Source of the DNA: Ficedula albicollis
Lineage: Eukaryota > Chordata > Aves > Passeriformes > Muscicapidae
Length of the DNA: 64,000 nt
NCBI RefSeq assembly: GCF_000247815.1
Contig: NC_021674.1
Span: forward strand, 28,336,901 to 28,400,900
Reading direction: 5' to 3'
Part shown: positions 61,574 to 64,000 of the stretch, one piece after another
Numbering within the stretch: position 1 is the first letter of the stretch
How the letters are laid out: each line of letters starts with the position of its first letter
Program-made: the position numbers and the translations under genes
Notes under the pieces: model-generated
Databases searched by the model: none
Seen by the model: the letters and a program-made list of their open reading frames with translations, nothing else
Told to the model about the DNA's origin: nothing

Positions 61574-62454
61574 CAATTTCTATGCTTTTAATGTGGGGCA
61601 GATGATCTGGTTTTATACAGATTTAAACATGGCTCTGACAGCACATAGAAGTGCCAGTGATATGACAGTGGTTTGCGTGGGCACAAATGCTGTATTGTGT
61701 GGATAGCCAGAAGGCTGGCTTCATCAAGAATAAATGCAGATTTGGGATGCACAGATGTGAGCTTATCTGCTGAATACTTATGTCCTCTCAGCTCTGGGAG
61801 CTTCCAAGAGACAGTTGTGTTTGTGTGACAATCGTGTTCCCAAGGAAGAATAAAATGTTTGTGCAGAAGCAATGGCCCTTAGGCTGTTGGGTGAGGGAGC
61901 TTTTTCTTTCCTTGTGTAGGTTGCACTGAAATCAACACTGAGAAAGCCAAACTCTGACTAGCAGAAACCTGATTTTTTTTTTTTTGGTGATATTTTTTTT
62001 CTTTTTAAAAGGGTCAATTTCTATGCTTTTAATGTGGGGCAGATGATCTGGTTTTATACAGATTTAAACATGGCTCTGACAGCACATAGAAGTGCCAGTG
62101 ATATGACAGTGGTTTGCGTGGGCACAAATGCTGTATTGTGTGGATAGCCAGAAGGCTGGCTTCATCAAGAATAAATGCAGATTTGGGATGCACAGATGTG
62201 AGCTTATCTGCTGAATACTTATGTCCTCTCAGCTCTGGGAGCTTCCAAGAGACAGTTGTGTTTGTGTGACAATCGTGTTCCCAAGGAAGAATAAAATGTT
62301 TGTGCAGAAGCAATGGCCCTTAGGCTGTTGGGTGAGGGAGCTTTTTCTTTCCTTGTGTAGGTTGCACTGAAATCAACACTGAGAAAGCCAAACTCTGACT
62401 AGCAGAAACCTGATTTTTTTTTTTTTGGTGATATTTTATTTCTTTTTAAAAGGG
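61574..62454. repeat. 441-bp tandem duplication
   Basis: Copies start caatttctatgcttttaatg at 61574 and 62015 and run to tttttaaaaggg. They appear identical except for about one base near the end (atttttttt versus attttattt). This is the largest duplication in the window. Confidence 0.96.
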
Positions 62455-64000
62455 ACATTTAGTTGGTATGTTCTGCTCTGTCAGTGAAAAACAAATTTAT
62501 GTGGATAAAAGGCTTCTGTTAGATTCAGTGGGAGTCTGACTCACCTGGATGCAGTGTGGTAGCAAGGTGAATATCTGAGCTTGCACATGTCCTCCTTCTG
62601 AGGCTTGAAGATACCCTTGTCTTTCTTCCTGAGGAGCTGCTATGCTGTTCTGCTGTGCCCAGCTGTGCTGGAAAGATGAGTGGCCCCTCTCATGCACTGA
62701 AGCTTAGAAATCCCTGTTGCCTGTCACATTTTTTTGCCTTGATGTGAGAGAGTAAGCTGTGTCTGGGACAGTACTGCAGTGCAGACTGACCCAGAGAAAT
62801 CCTCAAGATTCTTTCAATGGGTGGTACAGGGAGCATTGCCATGGCAGGGCTTGGCAAGCCAGAGGTGGCCTTGAGTATGATTTATGCAGAGAAATATCCC
62901 AAAGGGGAAGGTAGTAAATGCTTTTTACTGGAACAGGAAGTCATTCCTCTGGGCTTGATTGTAAGTTCTATTGGTTCCAGCTTAAGCCCAAATTTTGTGA
63001 GTCTAGCCCTAAGGCTCCATGTTGCAGGTATTATTTTTTTCATTAATAAATCTTTTCTCACCTATTACTCCCTCGCCTGTTCCTCATCCCAGCAGGCACC
63101 ACTATCAGAGGCCATTAAACAGCAGCCCCATTTTCTGTTTCTATTCTGTCACACTCAAGTATTTAATCAAGGAGTGGATCAATGTGGATGCCTGTTCCCC
63201 TGCCCTGCTCTGCCTGGGTGAAGAGGCCATCAGCAGCAAAGGGTGGTAGACTGGATTAAAAAAAAAAATCTCGTAAAGATTACTCTTGACATTTGATAAA
63301 GGTCCAATAAAAGGTGTCACATTAAAACCCCACCTATTTTACCTTTTTTTTTTATGTGGTGTGCCTTGTGTTGATTCTTAAATACCATTGCCATCTTCTT
63401 AATACAAACTCCTAAGCAGGGGATTATTTTACCTTTTTTTTTTTTTTTTTTTTTTGGTAAAATAATACAGAAAAGAGAAAATTATGCGAGACTTTTCCAT
63501 TTTCTGCACCCCTGTTTGAAGCAAACATGTTCTTTTCCAGACAATGTGTAAGTTAAAAAAAAACCAAACCACAGAGAACTGGCTTTTATACCAGACATAA
63601 AAGGTGTACCAGTGCCCTCTATAAATACAGAGAGTGTTTGATCTGTCTGGATCTACCATGCAATGAGTGAGACAGTTTAATGACAAAAGACTGTGCCATC
63701 CTGGAGAGCTTCCAGATCCTGATGCTGATAGGGAAACGGCAATTCCACTTCTGCCAGAGGAGTTTTAATGCCCTCTTACAAATCTATGTGGAGGGACACG
63801 GTGTTGGCTGAGAGGTGGCTGCAGGGACAAGGGAGAAAACCTTCCTGTGAGGAAAGTTTCAAGAAGGGCAATGTAGGAGACCAGAAGGACTCTTTTGCAC
63901 GTGTCAGAGGAAGCTGTGGGACACATTCAGTAGGATGGAACCTGTTACCAGAGACTGGGAGGATGTGGCATGTGAGCAAACAGCCCTGAAACAGCTCACT
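62455..64000. other. Non-coding right end
   Basis: No gene recognised. It contains a T-loop hairpin at 63423-63466. Confidence 0.6.
63423..63466. repeat. Perfect 11-bp inverted repeat around a 22-nt T tract
   Basis: attattttacc (63423-63433), then 22 T, then ggtaaaataat (63456-63466). A similar half-site, attttacc plus a T run, occurs about 90 bp upstream without the right arm. Function unknown. Confidence 0.9.

Noticed and set aside
61588..62313. Two identical 94-residue minus-strand open frames
   Set aside because: They are the same chance ORF copied by the 441-bp duplication, not a gene family.

Overview
The window looks like vertebrate nuclear DNA, most likely a bird. It has split genes with GT/AG introns, CR1-type LINE fragments in both orientations, an LTR-like insertion, GC-rich promoter DNA and many microsatellites. 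I see no bacterial or viral gene organisation. The organism call rests on CR1 and gene structure only; a crocodilian or turtle cannot be excluded.

Two genes are recognisable, arranged head to head around about 10.5-11.6 kb. SLC4A1AP (kanadaptin, FHA domain) runs on the minus strand from about 10.5 kb off the left edge. Nine coding exons are seen; the N-terminus is lost in a G homopolymer and the C-terminus lies outside. SUPT7L (STAF65-gamma, a histone-fold subunit of the SAGA/STAGA co-activator) runs on the plus strand in four coding exons, 11.9-24.2 kb, and is complete at 412 residues. The same head-to-head pair exists in mammals. A tight AATAAA cluster followed by GT-rich DNA at 29.1 kb is the best candidate for the SUPT7L 3' end.

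From 29.2 kb to 64 kb I recognise no protein gene. This stretch holds a GC-rich CpG-bearing patch (29.75-30.3 kb), a CR1 split by an LTR-like element (43.4-44.1 kb), simple repeats, hairpins and many local tandem duplications.

I found no new biological system. The most striking signals are structural. Four pure G runs (39, 904, 99 and 837 nt) all lie as G on the same strand. About 15 tandem duplications of 37-441 bp are scattered over genes and non-genic DNA alike. The 39-nt run breaks the SLC4A1AP FHA exon and is bordered by a repeated 7-mer; removing the run plus one 7-mer restores the conserved frame exactly. This points to mis-closed assembly gaps rather than biology. Some tandem copies differ by a few percent, so true duplication or unmerged alleles remain possible for those.
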